Part shown: piece after piece, positions 9,753-18,227 of the stretch
Layout of the letters: each line of letters begins with the position of its first letter
How positions within the stretch are numbered: the stretch's first letter is position 1
NCBI RefSeq assembly: GCF_009796845.1
Contig: NZ_CP047025.1
Location: 2,604,001 to 2,668,000, forward strand
Length of the DNA stretch: 64,000 nt
Source: Cobetia sp. L2A1
GTDB taxonomy: Bacteria; Pseudomonadota; Gammaproteobacteria; Pseudomonadales; Halomonadaceae
Direction of reading: 5' to 3'
Notes under the pieces: model-generated
What the model was told of the DNA's origin: nothing
Seen by the model: the letters and a program-made list of their open reading frames with translations, nothing else
Database searches by the model: none
Translations under genes and position numbers: made by a program

Positions 9753-10688
9753 ATGTCTCGAGATGTCCTGCTGCTCAACCAGAAATGCGCTCATACCCTG
9801 AGCCTGTTCGATGCCACCAGTGGTGAAGAACTCCACCATCTGCGACTGCCGGATTACCCGCATGAGTTCGTGGTGGACTCCACGGGCCGTTACGCCTTCG
9901 TGGGCCATTACGGCATTCTCGGTGCCGACTGCATCGGTGATCAGGGCGGCTGCTCAGTCTTCGTGGTGGATCTCGAGACCTTTGCGCTGGTCAATACCCT
10001 CAGCACCTGGCCGTACTACCGCATCCATGGGCTAGGCATCGATGATCAAGATCGTCTGTACGCGATGAGCGAAGGTCATAACACTCTGCTGCTGTTCAAT
10101 ACGCCCCTGACACAGTCCACGCCGGACCTGGCCGTCTCTTCCGGAGGCTACAAGACTCACTTGTTCGCACTGACCAGCACCGGCGACTGGGCCTATGGCA
10201 TCAACCTGCTCAGCAACACCATCACCAAGTTCAAGCCGCATGATGCCACCTTCACCCCCCTCGCGATGATTCCGGGCCGCAAACCCGAGGGCAACAGCCT
10301 CTCTGCCGATGGACGCACTCTGTTCATCAGCAACCGTGATGACGACAGCATCGTGGCGGTGGATACCGAATCGATGACGGTTCGCGCCTCGGCAACCACC
10401 GGACGTGATCCCAACCGTATCTACCGAGACCCCAAGGGTCGCTTGATCACCACCAACTACGGCGAAAGCTCACTGTCTCTCTTCGATGAAGCGCTGGCGC
10501 CTCTGGGTACCATCCAGCTCGAGGCCATTCCGATCGCCATGAGTTTCCATCCGGATGGTGAGCAGGCCTTCGTCTCGCTCAAGGGGGATCGCATCGCGGT
10601 GCTGGATCTGGAGAGCGGTCAGGTGCGCCGCAGTTTCACCACCCGCGCCGAGCCGGATGTGTCGTGCCTGCTGGTACGCGAGCACTGA
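9753..10688 (+). CDS. YncE-like beta-propeller protein
   Basis: 311 aa made of repeated blades of the YncE/lactonase-propeller kind (FVVDSTGRYAFVGHYG, NSLSADGRTLFISNRDDD, MSFHPDGEQAFVSLKGDR). No signal peptide is seen, so it should be cytoplasmic, unlike many YncE proteins. It is followed 59 bases later by a lactonase-family gene; a role in lactone handling or as an accessory of this pathway is possible but not shown by the sequence. Confidence 0.7.
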   Translation: MSRDVLLLNQKCAHTLSLFDATSGEELHHLRLPDYPHEFVVDSTGRYAFVGHYGILGADCIGDQGGCSVFVVDLETFALVNTLSTWPYYRIHGLGIDDQDRLYAMSEGHNTLLLFNTPLTQSTPDLAVSSGGYKTHLFALTSTGDWAYGINLLSNTITKFKPHDATFTPLAMIPGRKPEGNSLSADGRTLFISNRDDDSIVAVDTESMTVRASATTGRDPNRIYRDPKGRLITTNYGESSLSLFDEALAPLGTIQLEAIPIAMSFHPDGEQAFVSLKGDRIAVLDLESGQVRRSFTTRAEPDVSCLLVREH

Positions 10689-10747
10689 GCCGACGCCATT
10701 ACCGACCGGTCCGACCCAGTTCCTGTTTTCCACGACGCGAGCCTGCC

Positions 10748-11767
10748 ATGACGGATAACGCAAAGCACACCAACCGGCACGAGTCTTCGCCCGTCTCTGA
10801 GAGGAAAGACGAGCCATCGAGCGCACAGCCGCTGATCGATGCGCACCATCATCTCTGGGCGCTGGATGGTCAGGTGGCGTATCCCTGGCTGGAAGACTCG
10901 CCGGTGGAGAACTTCTTTCTCGGCGACTATGCGGCGATTCGCCAGCCCTTTCGGGTCGCGAATCTCAAGCGCTTGATCCCCGCAGGCTATCGCCTGGCAG
11001 GCAGCGTGCACTGTGAAGCAGAGGCGTCACGTCCCCAGGCTGAGAAAGAGACGCGCTGGATTGCCGAGCAAGCAGCCATTCATGGTCTGCCTGCGGCGCA
11101 TGTTGGCTGGGCCGCCTTTGGCACTGACGAGTGCGCCGCACAGCTCGACGCTCAATGTGAGTCGGCGCTATTCAGGGGCGTTCGCGCCAAGCCTGTCACT
11201 GCGGCAACCCCCGCGATGCATCACTCGATCATCGGCACTGCGGGTAGCCTTCAGGATTCACGCTGGTGCGAAGGGCTTGCACTGCTTCAGGAGCGTGATC
11301 TGAGCTGGGACTTGCGTGTACCGGCCTGGCATCTGGAAGACGCCGCCGTAACGCTTCAGAGCTTTTCCGACTTGCGCGTCATTCTCAATCACACCGGGCT
11401 GCCGTGGGACCGCTCACGCGAAGGACTGGCTCAGTGGCGGGCAGGCATGCACGCATTGAGCGAGAACTCGCAGGTCGCCATCAAGCTTTCCGAGCTTGGC
11501 ACGCCCTGGCATGACTGGGACGCGAATGCCAATCTGGCACTTCTCTGTGAGGCGCTGGAGATCTTTGGTCCCACGCGCTGCCTGTTTGCCAGCAATTTCC
11601 CGGTTTCAGGGCTCAAGGTCAGCTATGGCGACTGGCTGGCACTGGTGACCGGCGCCATTCAGCAGACACAGCCAACCGAGAGCCGCCAGTCCACGCTCGA
11701 CAAGGTACTGCATGACAACGCCATTCATTGGTATCGGTTACCGCTTGATGCCCTGGCTACCCGTTGA
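10748..11767 (+). CDS. COG3618 amidohydrolase-family sugar lactonase (second copy)
   Basis: 339 aa. IDAHHHLWALDG gives the HxH metal motif at about residue 32, and ILNHTGLPWDR and LFASNFPVSG the distal His and active-site region. It shares the family architecture of the 4411-5421 protein but is divergent (for example an added polar N-terminus). The start at 10748 is chosen because the longer frame overlaps the preceding gene's end. Presumed to hydrolyse an aldonolactone of a different sugar or ring form. Confidence 0.78.
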   Translation: MTDNAKHTNRHESSPVSERKDEPSSAQPLIDAHHHLWALDGQVAYPWLEDSPVENFFLGDYAAIRQPFRVANLKRLIPAGYRLAGSVHCEAEASRPQAEKETRWIAEQAAIHGLPAAHVGWAAFGTDECAAQLDAQCESALFRGVRAKPVTAATPAMHHSIIGTAGSLQDSRWCEGLALLQERDLSWDLRVPAWHLEDAAVTLQSFSDLRVILNHTGLPWDRSREGLAQWRAGMHALSENSQVAIKLSELGTPWHDWDANANLALLCEALEIFGPTRCLFASNFPVSGLKVSYGDWLALVTGAIQQTQPTESRQSTLDKVLHDNAIHWYRLPLDALATR

Positions 11768-11843
11768 CCCCATCCCGGGCGCCGCTGGTTAGCCGCTTTC
11801 ATTGCTTTTCACTCAACCACACTCGTATCCCTCAGGAGGCACC

Positions 11844-13424
11844 ATGTCACTCAACGGCCATCAGCTCATCGGACAACGCAGCTTCGTCGCCACTGGCGAT
11901 CCCATCTATGCAGTCAACCCGGCCACGGGAGAAAGGCTCGAACCCGGCTACCCGGGCGCCAATGCCAGCGATATGGAAGACGCCTGCCAGTTGGCGGGCC
12001 AGGCGTTTGATGTCTATCGCGCCACGACGCCTGAAGAGAGAGCCGCTTTCCTCGAGACCATCACCGAGGAAATCGAGGCGCTGGGCGATACCCTGACCCA
12101 ACGCGCGATGCAGGAAACCGGCCTGCCCGAGGCACGCCTGAACGGTGAGCGCGGCCGTACCTGCGGGCAGCTCAAACTGTTTGCCAAGGTGCTGCGCCGG
12201 GGAGAATGGCAGGATGTACGTATCGATCCTGCCCTGCCGGAGCGCGCGCCACTGCCGCGAGCTGATCTGCGTCAGCGTCAGATTCCGCTGGGCCCCGTCG
12301 CGGTCTTTGGGGCCAGCAATTTCCCGCTGGCCTTCTCGGTCGCCGGTGGCGATACCGCCTCTGCGCTTGCCGCTGGGTGTCCGGTCGTCGTCAAGGGCCA
12401 CTCGGCGCACCCGGGCACCTCGGAACTGGTCGGCCAGGCTGTGGCGCGCGCAGCCAAGCGTTGCGACATGCCAGAAGGCGTCTTCTCGTTGCTGTTCGGC
12501 CCGGGCAATGAAGTCGGCCAGGCGCTGGTCAAGCATCCCGAGATCCAGGCCGTCGGCTTTACCGGCTCACGCAGTGGCGGAACTGCCCTCCTGGCACTGG
12601 CACAGGCGCGTCCGCAGCCTATCCCTGTCTACGCCGAGATGAGCAGTATCAATCCCGTCATCTTGATGCCGGCCGCCCTTGAGGCCAGTGCCGAGTCACT
12701 GGGTAGCGCCTTCGTCGCCTCGCTGAACATGGGGGCGGGTCAGTTCTGCACCAATCCGGGCCTGGTGTTGGCGGTGAAGGGTGACGCGCTGGAACGCTTC
12801 AAGCAGGCCGCCATCCCCGCCGTTCACGCCAGCCCGGTGCAGACCATGCTCACACCGGGCATTCATAAGGCCTATGCCCAAGGGGTCGAAAGCCTCTCCG
12901 ATCAGCAAGGCATCACCTGTCTGGCCAGCGGCCAATGCGATTCCCCCATCGCCAGTCCCTGCCAGACCCAGCTATTCAGCACACATGCCAGTGACTTTCT
13001 TGCCAATGAGGCCATGCAGGCAGAAGTCTTCGGCTCAAGCTCGTTGATCATCGAGTGCGATGATCTCGAGCAACTCAAGAAGGTCTGTTCTGGCCTCGAA
13101 GGCCAGCTGACCGCGACACTGCACATGAATGAGGCCGACCACGTTGCTGCCCGTCATCTGATACCGGTGCTGGAACGTCGTGCCGGGCGCATCCTGGTGA
13201 ATGGCTGGCCAACAGGTGTCGAAGTCTGTGACGCCATGGTCCACGGCGGTCCGTGGCCTTCAACCTCCGATAGCCGAACCACCTCGGTAGGCACTGCGGC
13301 CATTCACCGCTTCCTGCGTCCGGTCTGCTATCAGGATCTGCCGGATGCGCTGCTCCCACCAGAGCTCAAGCATGCGCCAGCAGAAGGCATCAGCCGCTTG
13401 GTGGATGGCAAGCGCGAAGCTTGA
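11844..13424 (+). CDS. Alpha-ketoglutarate semialdehyde (2,5-dioxovalerate) dehydrogenase
   Basis: 526-aa NAD(P)-dependent aldehyde dehydrogenase. Motifs: GPVAVFGASNFPLAFSVAGG, FTGSRSGG (cofactor loop), VYAEMSSINPV (general-base Glu) and GQFCTNPG (catalytic Cys). The AEMSSINP sequence and long length mark the KGSADH group, which oxidises 2-oxoglutarate semialdehyde to 2-oxoglutarate. A strong CAGGAGGCACC ribosome site fixes the start at 11844. It is the last gene of the operon and closes the pathway set up by the two dehydratases. Confidence 0.88.
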   Translation: MSLNGHQLIGQRSFVATGDPIYAVNPATGERLEPGYPGANASDMEDACQLAGQAFDVYRATTPEERAAFLETITEEIEALGDTLTQRAMQETGLPEARLNGERGRTCGQLKLFAKVLRRGEWQDVRIDPALPERAPLPRADLRQRQIPLGPVAVFGASNFPLAFSVAGGDTASALAAGCPVVVKGHSAHPGTSELVGQAVARAAKRCDMPEGVFSLLFGPGNEVGQALVKHPEIQAVGFTGSRSGGTALLALAQARPQPIPVYAEMSSINPVILMPAALEASAESLGSAFVASLNMGAGQFCTNPGLVLAVKGDALERFKQAAIPAVHASPVQTMLTPGIHKAYAQGVESLSDQQGITCLASGQCDSPIASPCQTQLFSTHASDFLANEAMQAEVFGSSSLIIECDDLEQLKKVCSGLEGQLTATLHMNEADHVAARHLIPVLERRAGRILVNGWPTGVEVCDAMVHGGPWPSTSDSRTTSVGTAAIHRFLRPVCYQDLPDALLPPELKHAPAEGISRLVDGKREA

Positions 13425-13515
13425 TATGTCGCCAGTTCCTCGGTCGATAGAACCTCATATTGAGTGGGTAACTGGCTTCAATATGATTGATTCCTGTCAA
13501 ATTCTGGCCTGACCA

Positions 13516-13541
13516 AAAGAGCCGCCTCAAGGCGGCTCTTT
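13516..13541 (+). terminator. Rho-independent terminator of the sugar-acid operon
   Basis: AAAGAGCCGCC, loop TCAA, GGCGGCTCTTT: an 11-bp perfect stem ending in a TCTTTC tract, 91 bases after the last gene. Confidence 0.85.
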
Positions 13542-13873
13542 CATGTCGGGACCAGTACATCATCTCAACCATGACTAGTATCTCGACTTCGTGGACAGCA
13601 TGGCACCAGGAATATCTGCCGGAATGGCACAGTCTGAGAAAATCGAAGTGTTGGAAATGCTACTGATCCGGGAGATGTCTTCTGAACCTTGGCGCGAAGC
13701 AGCAATCGTCCTGTCTACCCCTGTGAGACATGAACAAGCCTGCTACAGGAAGACAAGGGACAAGCCTCTATAAATATACGCATGAAAGTATTATTGGACG
13801 GGATGCTCTATCTGGATATGGTGTAAAGGTTGAACACCTCTCAACCCTAATAATAACCATGAGAAAAATCCCG
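13542..13873. other. Intergenic stretch, no supported gene
   Basis: About 330 bases between the operon terminator and the Tat-exported hydrolase. Short open frames occur (for example 13591-13773) but have no ribosome site or recognisable product. The last 130 bases are AT-richer and probably hold the promoter of the next gene; an in-frame ATG at 13859 is an alternative start for it. Confidence 0.5.
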
Positions 13874-14623
13874 ATGAAAAGTCCAAACAACAACGGGGAA
13901 AAACCGGTCGATAGACGTCGTTTCCTGAAATATGCCGGTGCTGGTGCAGCGGTATTGATGCTTCCTTTTGAATTACGCATGGCGCTCGCATCTGGAACAT
14001 CCCCAGGCAAGGACTCAGTGCTCGTAGTCATCGACGTCCAGAATTGCTTCTTGCCGGGCGGTTCACTGCCAGTATCCGAAGGCGATCAAATCATTCCCAT
14101 CATCAATATGCTGGGCAAGAAATTTGAAAATGTCATCTTTACCCAAGACTGGCATACACCTGGCCATGCCTCCTTCGCTTCCAGTCATGAAGGAAAATCA
14201 CCATTCGATACGATTGAATTACCCTACGGCAAGCAGATGCTGTGGCCCGATCACTGTGTTCAGGGTACGAAGGATGCCCAGTTGGCTGATGGTCTGGATA
14301 TCTCCCATGCACAGTTGATCATTCGCAAGGGATATCACGATGAAGTCGATAGCTACTCAACCTTTGTTGAGGCGGATGGAACAACAAAGACGGGGTTGAC
14401 TGGCTATCTCAAGGAACGCGGCTTGCGCAATATCTTTGTCTGCGGACTGGCCACGGATTTCTGTGTCAGCTGGTCGGCCCAACATGCTGCATCCGAAGGC
14501 TTTACCGTCTCGGTCATAGAGGATGCCTGCAAGGGTATCGACCTGGATGGGTCAATGGCTGGGGCCTGGCAAGCAATGAAGGAGGCTGGCGTAGAGCGCA
14601 TCACGTCCAATGACATCAGCTGA
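13874..14623 (+). CDS. Nicotinamidase/isochorismatase-family hydrolase with Tat signal
   Basis: 249 aa (254 if the ATG at 13859 is used). The N-terminus carries a twin-arginine signal, DRRRFLKYAGAGAAVLM, followed by a hydrophobic stretch and an ALASG cleavage region near residue 42. The mature domain is nicotinamidase-like: VVIDVQNCF (catalytic Asp), DWHTPGH (metal ligands), WPDHCVQGT, and GLATDFCVSW (nucleophile Cys). PncA enzymes are normally cytoplasmic, so export of this one to the periplasm is unusual. GC and codon use look lower than in the neighbouring operon. It stands alone with its own terminator. Confidence 0.82.
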   Translation: MKSPNNNGEKPVDRRRFLKYAGAGAAVLMLPFELRMALASGTSPGKDSVLVVIDVQNCFLPGGSLPVSEGDQIIPIINMLGKKFENVIFTQDWHTPGHASFASSHEGKSPFDTIELPYGKQMLWPDHCVQGTKDAQLADGLDISHAQLIIRKGYHDEVDSYSTFVEADGTTKTGLTGYLKERGLRNIFVCGLATDFCVSWSAQHAASEGFTVSVIEDACKGIDLDGSMAGAWQAMKEAGVERITSNDIS

Positions 14624-14640
14624 CATCAGCTGACATCACC
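14611..14640 (+). repeat. Three 10-bp tandem repeats across a stop codon
   Basis: TGACATCAGC occurs at 14611 and 14621 and TGACATCACC at 14631. The TGA of the second unit is the stop codon of the hydrolase gene. Confidence 0.8.
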
Positions 14641-14722
14641 ATTTGGAACCTCAGCCATGCTGGCCTGATGAGCTCATGAAATACTGACCGATAAAGTAGA
14701 AGGTTTGATTCGCCAGGTAATG

Positions 14723-14764
14723 GATGCTTGAAGCCGGGAAACATCTGACCCAGCTTCAAGCATC
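14723..14764 (+). terminator. Rho-independent terminator after the Tat hydrolase
   Basis: GATGCTTGAAGC (14723-14734) pairs perfectly with GCTTCAAGCATC (14753-14764), followed by TTTTG. The rest of the 14624-14967 gap shows no gene. Confidence 0.8.
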
Positions 14765-14967
14765 TTTTGTATCAAGCGACTATCCGCCCCCTATCGAAGA
14801 GGATTCCGATCAATCATCCTCATATCCTCCAACATGTCGCGAGGATAATGCCTCGTAACAATCCTATTCCCGTTTGGCCCGCTAGGGCCACGTGCACTTC
14901 ATGCACCTCTTCACTCTGATAACAGGAGCCTGATAGCAAGAGCCTGCTCACGAGGTGGCAAAGGAAA

Positions 14968-16251
14968 TCAGCCATAGAAGTGATGCACCAAGCTCATGGG
15001 GATCGCCGGCACATAGGTCACCAGCATCAACACCAGGAAGAGCACGAAGATCATCGGCAGATTGACCTTGGTGGTTTCCCACATGTCCGTTCTGGCAATG
15101 GAGCAGGAGGTTGCCAGTACCGAGGCAACGGGGGGTGTCTGCTGACCGATGGCCAGGTTGAGCGTGAGAATCAGGCCGAAGTGGATGGGGTCGATCCCGA
15201 TCTGCTGGATCAGCGGCATCACGATCGGGACCACCAGAATGATGGCCGCTGCGCCGTGCAGGAACATGCCGAGTAACAACAACAGGATATTGAGCAACGC
15301 CAATACCGCGACAGGATCAGTCGTCAGCGAGGTAATCTCTTGCGCCAGCTGCTGTGGCAGTTGCATCTCGGTTAGAAACAGCCCCAGCACCGCGGATGTC
15401 GCAACCAGCAACATGACGACAGAGGTCTGGATCACGCCATCGATTACTGCGCGATAGAGTACCTGAAGATTCAATTCACGATAGACCAGCCCTCCAATGA
15501 CCAGTGCCGCCAGTACAGCGATTCCCGCGCCTTCCGTGGCGGTCACGAATCCACCGAAGATACCACCCAGGATGATGACCGGTAGCGTCAATGCCCAGAA
15601 GGCCTCGCGGAACGCCTTGCCTAGCGTCGACAGCGAGAAGGCAGCTTCACACGGCATATCGTACTTGCGAGCGTAGTAGTAGCAGAGTGCTGCAAGCCCG
15701 AAGGCCCCCAACAGGCCCGGAATGATGCCCGCCACGAACAGCTTGACGATGGAGGTATCCGCGATCGCACCGTAGAGAATCATCGAGAGCGATGGCGGAA
15801 TGATGATCGCCAATGACGCGGATGACGATGTGATGGCCGCTGAAAACTCTGGCGTGTAATTGCGCTTCTTCATCTCGGGAATAAGTATCGAACCCGTCGC
15901 TGCCACATCGGCAACGGCAGAGCCTGATATCTCGGCGAAGAACAATGACACCCCGACATTGACCATCGCCAACCCACCACGCACGAAGCCCACCATGGCG
16001 GTGACCAGGTTGATCAATCGCATGGAGATGCCGGAAGTATTCATCAGCGCACCGGCGAGGATGAACAGCGGAATGGCGATCAACGGAAACTTGGTAGCCC
16101 CATTGAAGAGCGTCAGCGGCACATTCACCAAGGCATCCACGCCCATGAAGATCACCACTCCCACGACCCCCACGGTACCGATGGCAATCGCGATGGGCAC
16201 GTTGATCAGCACCAACGCGAACAGGGCCGCAATAATGATCAGCAGCGTCAT
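14968..16251 (-). CDS. TRAP transporter large permease DctM (second system)
   Basis: 427-aa membrane protein with about 12 hydrophobic segments and the DctM signatures GSAVADVAATGSILIPEM, IIIPPSLSMILYG and IGQQTPPVASVLA. It is the last gene of a dctP-dctQ-dctM operon on the minus strand and overlaps dctQ by four bases. No catabolic gene is attached, so the substrate is unknown. Confidence 0.92.
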   Translation of the reverse strand: MTLLIIIAALFALVLINVPIAIAIGTVGVVGVVIFMGVDALVNVPLTLFNGATKFPLIAIPLFILAGALMNTSGISMRLINLVTAMVGFVRGGLAMVNVGVSLFFAEISGSAVADVAATGSILIPEMKKRNYTPEFSAAITSSSASLAIIIPPSLSMILYGAIADTSIVKLFVAGIIPGLLGAFGLAALCYYYARKYDMPCEAAFSLSTLGKAFREAFWALTLPVIILGGIFGGFVTATEGAGIAVLAALVIGGLVYRELNLQVLYRAVIDGVIQTSVVMLLVATSAVLGLFLTEMQLPQQLAQEITSLTTDPVAVLALLNILLLLLGMFLHGAAAIILVVPIVMPLIQQIGIDPIHFGLILTLNLAIGQQTPPVASVLATSCSIARTDMWETTKVNLPMIFVLFLVLMLVTYVPAIPMSLVHHFYG

Positions 16252-16877
16252 GAGCGGTGCTCCTTGAGGTCTTCTTCGGCCAAGCGGATGGCTTCCGCGA
16301 TCGCTTCTTCTTCACTGTCGATTCCGTGGCACATCTTTCGCCACGCCTGCGGCATGCTCAGAAGCTCACATAGGATGAAGAGTGCAGCACTGAGAGGAAT
16401 GACCGATTGGGTCACATTCAAGCCTATGCTCGGCAATGCGATCAGAGAATCCCAGGCAAGGACATCCAGCACCTGATAGCCAAACCAGCCGACGACGGCA
16501 AAGAAAGTCACCACGATTAGCTCTGAGATAACAAAGATCACACTACGCAAGGCGACTGGTGCCTTGGTGACAAGTCCCGGAAACCCCATATGCGAACGTT
16601 TGAGCGCTGCAAGGCAGGCACCATAGAAGCTGAGCCACGCCAGATTGATCGATGCCACTTCATCGTACCAGGGCAACGAACCCCCAAAGGTGCGCAGGGC
16701 CACCGCGACCAACACGATCAATGTCAGCGACAACAATAAGCTGACGGTAAAGCACTCAAGACAGCGTTCCACGACACGATTGAAACGATCGAGATAGGTT
16801 GTCTCTGCCATGGGCAACTGTCCTTCCCCACCATCGGTGGGGAAGGTTGCCTTGGCCGCATGCGAATGCGAGCTCAT
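16248..16877 (-). CDS. TRAP transporter small permease DctQ (second system)
   Basis: 209 aa with four predicted membrane helices (LLLSLTLIVLVAVALRTFGG and others) and the WYDEVASINLAWLSFYGACLA motif of the family. The start has a GAGGAGT ribosome site and lies three bases after the dctP stop codon. The C-terminal tail is strongly acidic (SEEEAIAEAIRLAEEDLKE). Confidence 0.9.
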   Translation of the reverse strand: MSSHSHAAKATFPTDGGEGQLPMAETTYLDRFNRVVERCLECFTVSLLLSLTLIVLVAVALRTFGGSLPWYDEVASINLAWLSFYGACLAALKRSHMGFPGLVTKAPVALRSVIFVISELIVVTFFAVVGWFGYQVLDVLAWDSLIALPSIGLNVTQSVIPLSAALFILCELLSMPQAWRKMCHGIDSEEEAIAEAIRLAEEDLKEHRS

Positions 16878-16880
16878 GAC

Positions 16881-17855
16881 TTACTCCTCGGCCAGTGCCA
16901 TTGCCCGATCGACAAGTTCTTGGCCACCGTCGACCTTGTCGGAGAACGCCTGATAGACCGGCGCACTCGCCTTCACGAAAGCGGCGCGATCAACTTGATT
17001 GACCTCCATGCCGCCCGCTTTCAGGCTCGCCAACAGCTTGTCATCAAGCTCAGCACCCTTGGCGAAGGCCCAGCTCTGGGTCTCGACGGAAACCTCAGCA
17101 ATCGCCGCCTTCACATCCTGGGGCATCTTGCTCCAACCGGCCTGACTACTGGTCAGCCAGATCGGCGAATAGACATGATTGGAGAGTGACAGGTACTTCT
17201 GCACCTCCTGGAACTTGGCACCATCGATGTTGGACAACGGGTTTTCCTGACCATCGACCACCCCGGTCTGCAAGCCCACGAACACTTCCGAGAACGCCAT
17301 CGGAGTGGGGTTGGCTCCCCATGTCTTGAACATGCCAGTGCGCCATTCGCTTTGGGGCGTCCTCAACTTAAGGCCCTCCAGATCCTCAGGCACGACAACC
17401 GGGTGTTCATTGTTGGTAATCTGACGAAAGCCGTTTTCCCAGGTAGATATCAGCTTGAGTCCTTTGGACTTGGCGTCTTCTGCCAGATCCGTCATCACGA
17501 TGGCATCATCGATACGCTTGAGGTGCTCACGGTCCTTGACCAGAAATGGCATGTCGAACAACGCAAAACTGGGAGACACGGAAGACATCACCGAGGAGAT
17601 GGCCGCTAGATCAATGGTACCGAGACGCAGCTTCTGGATCAGTTGACGTTCATCCCCCAGCTGCCCACTGTGGTAGTACTCCACCTGATGCGCGTCGCCC
17701 AACTTCGCCTGCAGGCTATCGGCAAAATGTTGTGCTGTCTGACCTTGCAGACTGTTGGGATTCCCTCCGATGGCAAAGACGATCTTTTCAGCGTGGGCCG
17801 CGGTAGTACCGAATGCGGCGGTTAAGATGGCGGCGGCAAGCATGACTCGCTTCAT
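16881..17855 (-). CDS. TRAP transporter substrate-binding protein DctP (second system)
   Basis: 324 aa with signal peptide ending AAHAE near residue 23. DctP-fold features include YYHSGQLGDERQLIQKLRLGT, TWENGFRQITNNEHP and VVDGQENPLSNI. The start at 17855 is taken rather than 17909 because the signal peptide begins there. First gene of the operon; two imperfect repeats and a small palindrome occur 120-270 bases upstream and could be operator sites. Confidence 0.9.
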   Translation of the reverse strand: MKRVMLAAAILTAAFGTTAAHAEKIVFAIGGNPNSLQGQTAQHFADSLQAKLGDAHQVEYYHSGQLGDERQLIQKLRLGTIDLAAISSVMSSVSPSFALFDMPFLVKDREHLKRIDDAIVMTDLAEDAKSKGLKLISTWENGFRQITNNEHPVVVPEDLEGLKLRTPQSEWRTGMFKTWGANPTPMAFSEVFVGLQTGVVDGQENPLSNIDGAKFQEVQKYLSLSNHVYSPIWLTSSQAGWSKMPQDVKAAIAEVSVETQSWAFAKGAELDDKLLASLKAGGMEVNQVDRAAFVKASAPVYQAFSDKVDGGQELVDRAMALAEE

Positions 17856-17978
17856 GGTTGTTTCCCTTGGCTTGTTATGATTATTGGCATGCACGCATCT
17901 GGGCCTCACTTCGGGTTTATTCTCCCGACTTGTCCCTCGAGGTCACTCGGCGATGACTCGCGAGACAGGCACCTCAAG

Positions 17979-18123
17979 TGGATTGCAAAGCAGACCAGAT
18001 AGCACAGAACTTAGCCGTAGTTGCCGCAAAAGACCAACCTGATACGATGAAAAATAGACCTTTGTCTAGGAAATACGAGAGAAAAGGAGCCATCCAGCAA
18101 CATCTGGACTGCAAAGCAAACCA
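17979..18123. promoter_or_regulatory. Imperfect direct repeats upstream of the second TRAP operon
   Basis: TGGATTGCAAAGCAGACCA (17979-17997) and TGGACTGCAAAGCAAACCA (18105-18123) match at 17 of 19 positions. Between them TAGACCTTTGTCTA (18055-18068) is a short palindrome. The spacing of 126 bases would suit looping by a regulator of the TRAP operon; no regulator gene is adjacent. Confidence 0.4.
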
Positions 18124-18166
18124 CGAAAGAGATGCGACTCTACTCAATGTCCAGCCACGCGCTCCT

Positions 18167-18216
18167 GAGATGAAACGTGCCCTGCCAGCGAGAGCTGCCA
18201 GGGCACGTTTCATCTC
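18167..18216 (-). terminator. Long hairpin downstream of the CobW-family gene
   Basis: An 18-bp perfect stem: GAGATGAAACGTGCCCTG (18167-18184) against CAGGGCACGTTTCATCTC (18199-18216), with an inner CAGC/GCTG closing a GAGA loop. It begins 11 bases past the stop codon. On the minus strand no T-run follows, so it is a strong structure but an atypical intrinsic terminator. Confidence 0.6.
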
Positions 18217-18227
18217 AAAAGAGCGCG

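Noticed and set aside
13591..13773. 60-aa open frame between two genes
   Set aside because: No ribosome site, no recognisable sequence, and it overlaps the probable promoter region of the next gene.
16260..17850. Plus-strand open frames within the second TRAP operon
   Set aside because: They mirror strong minus-strand coding sequence with family motifs and have no ribosome sites.
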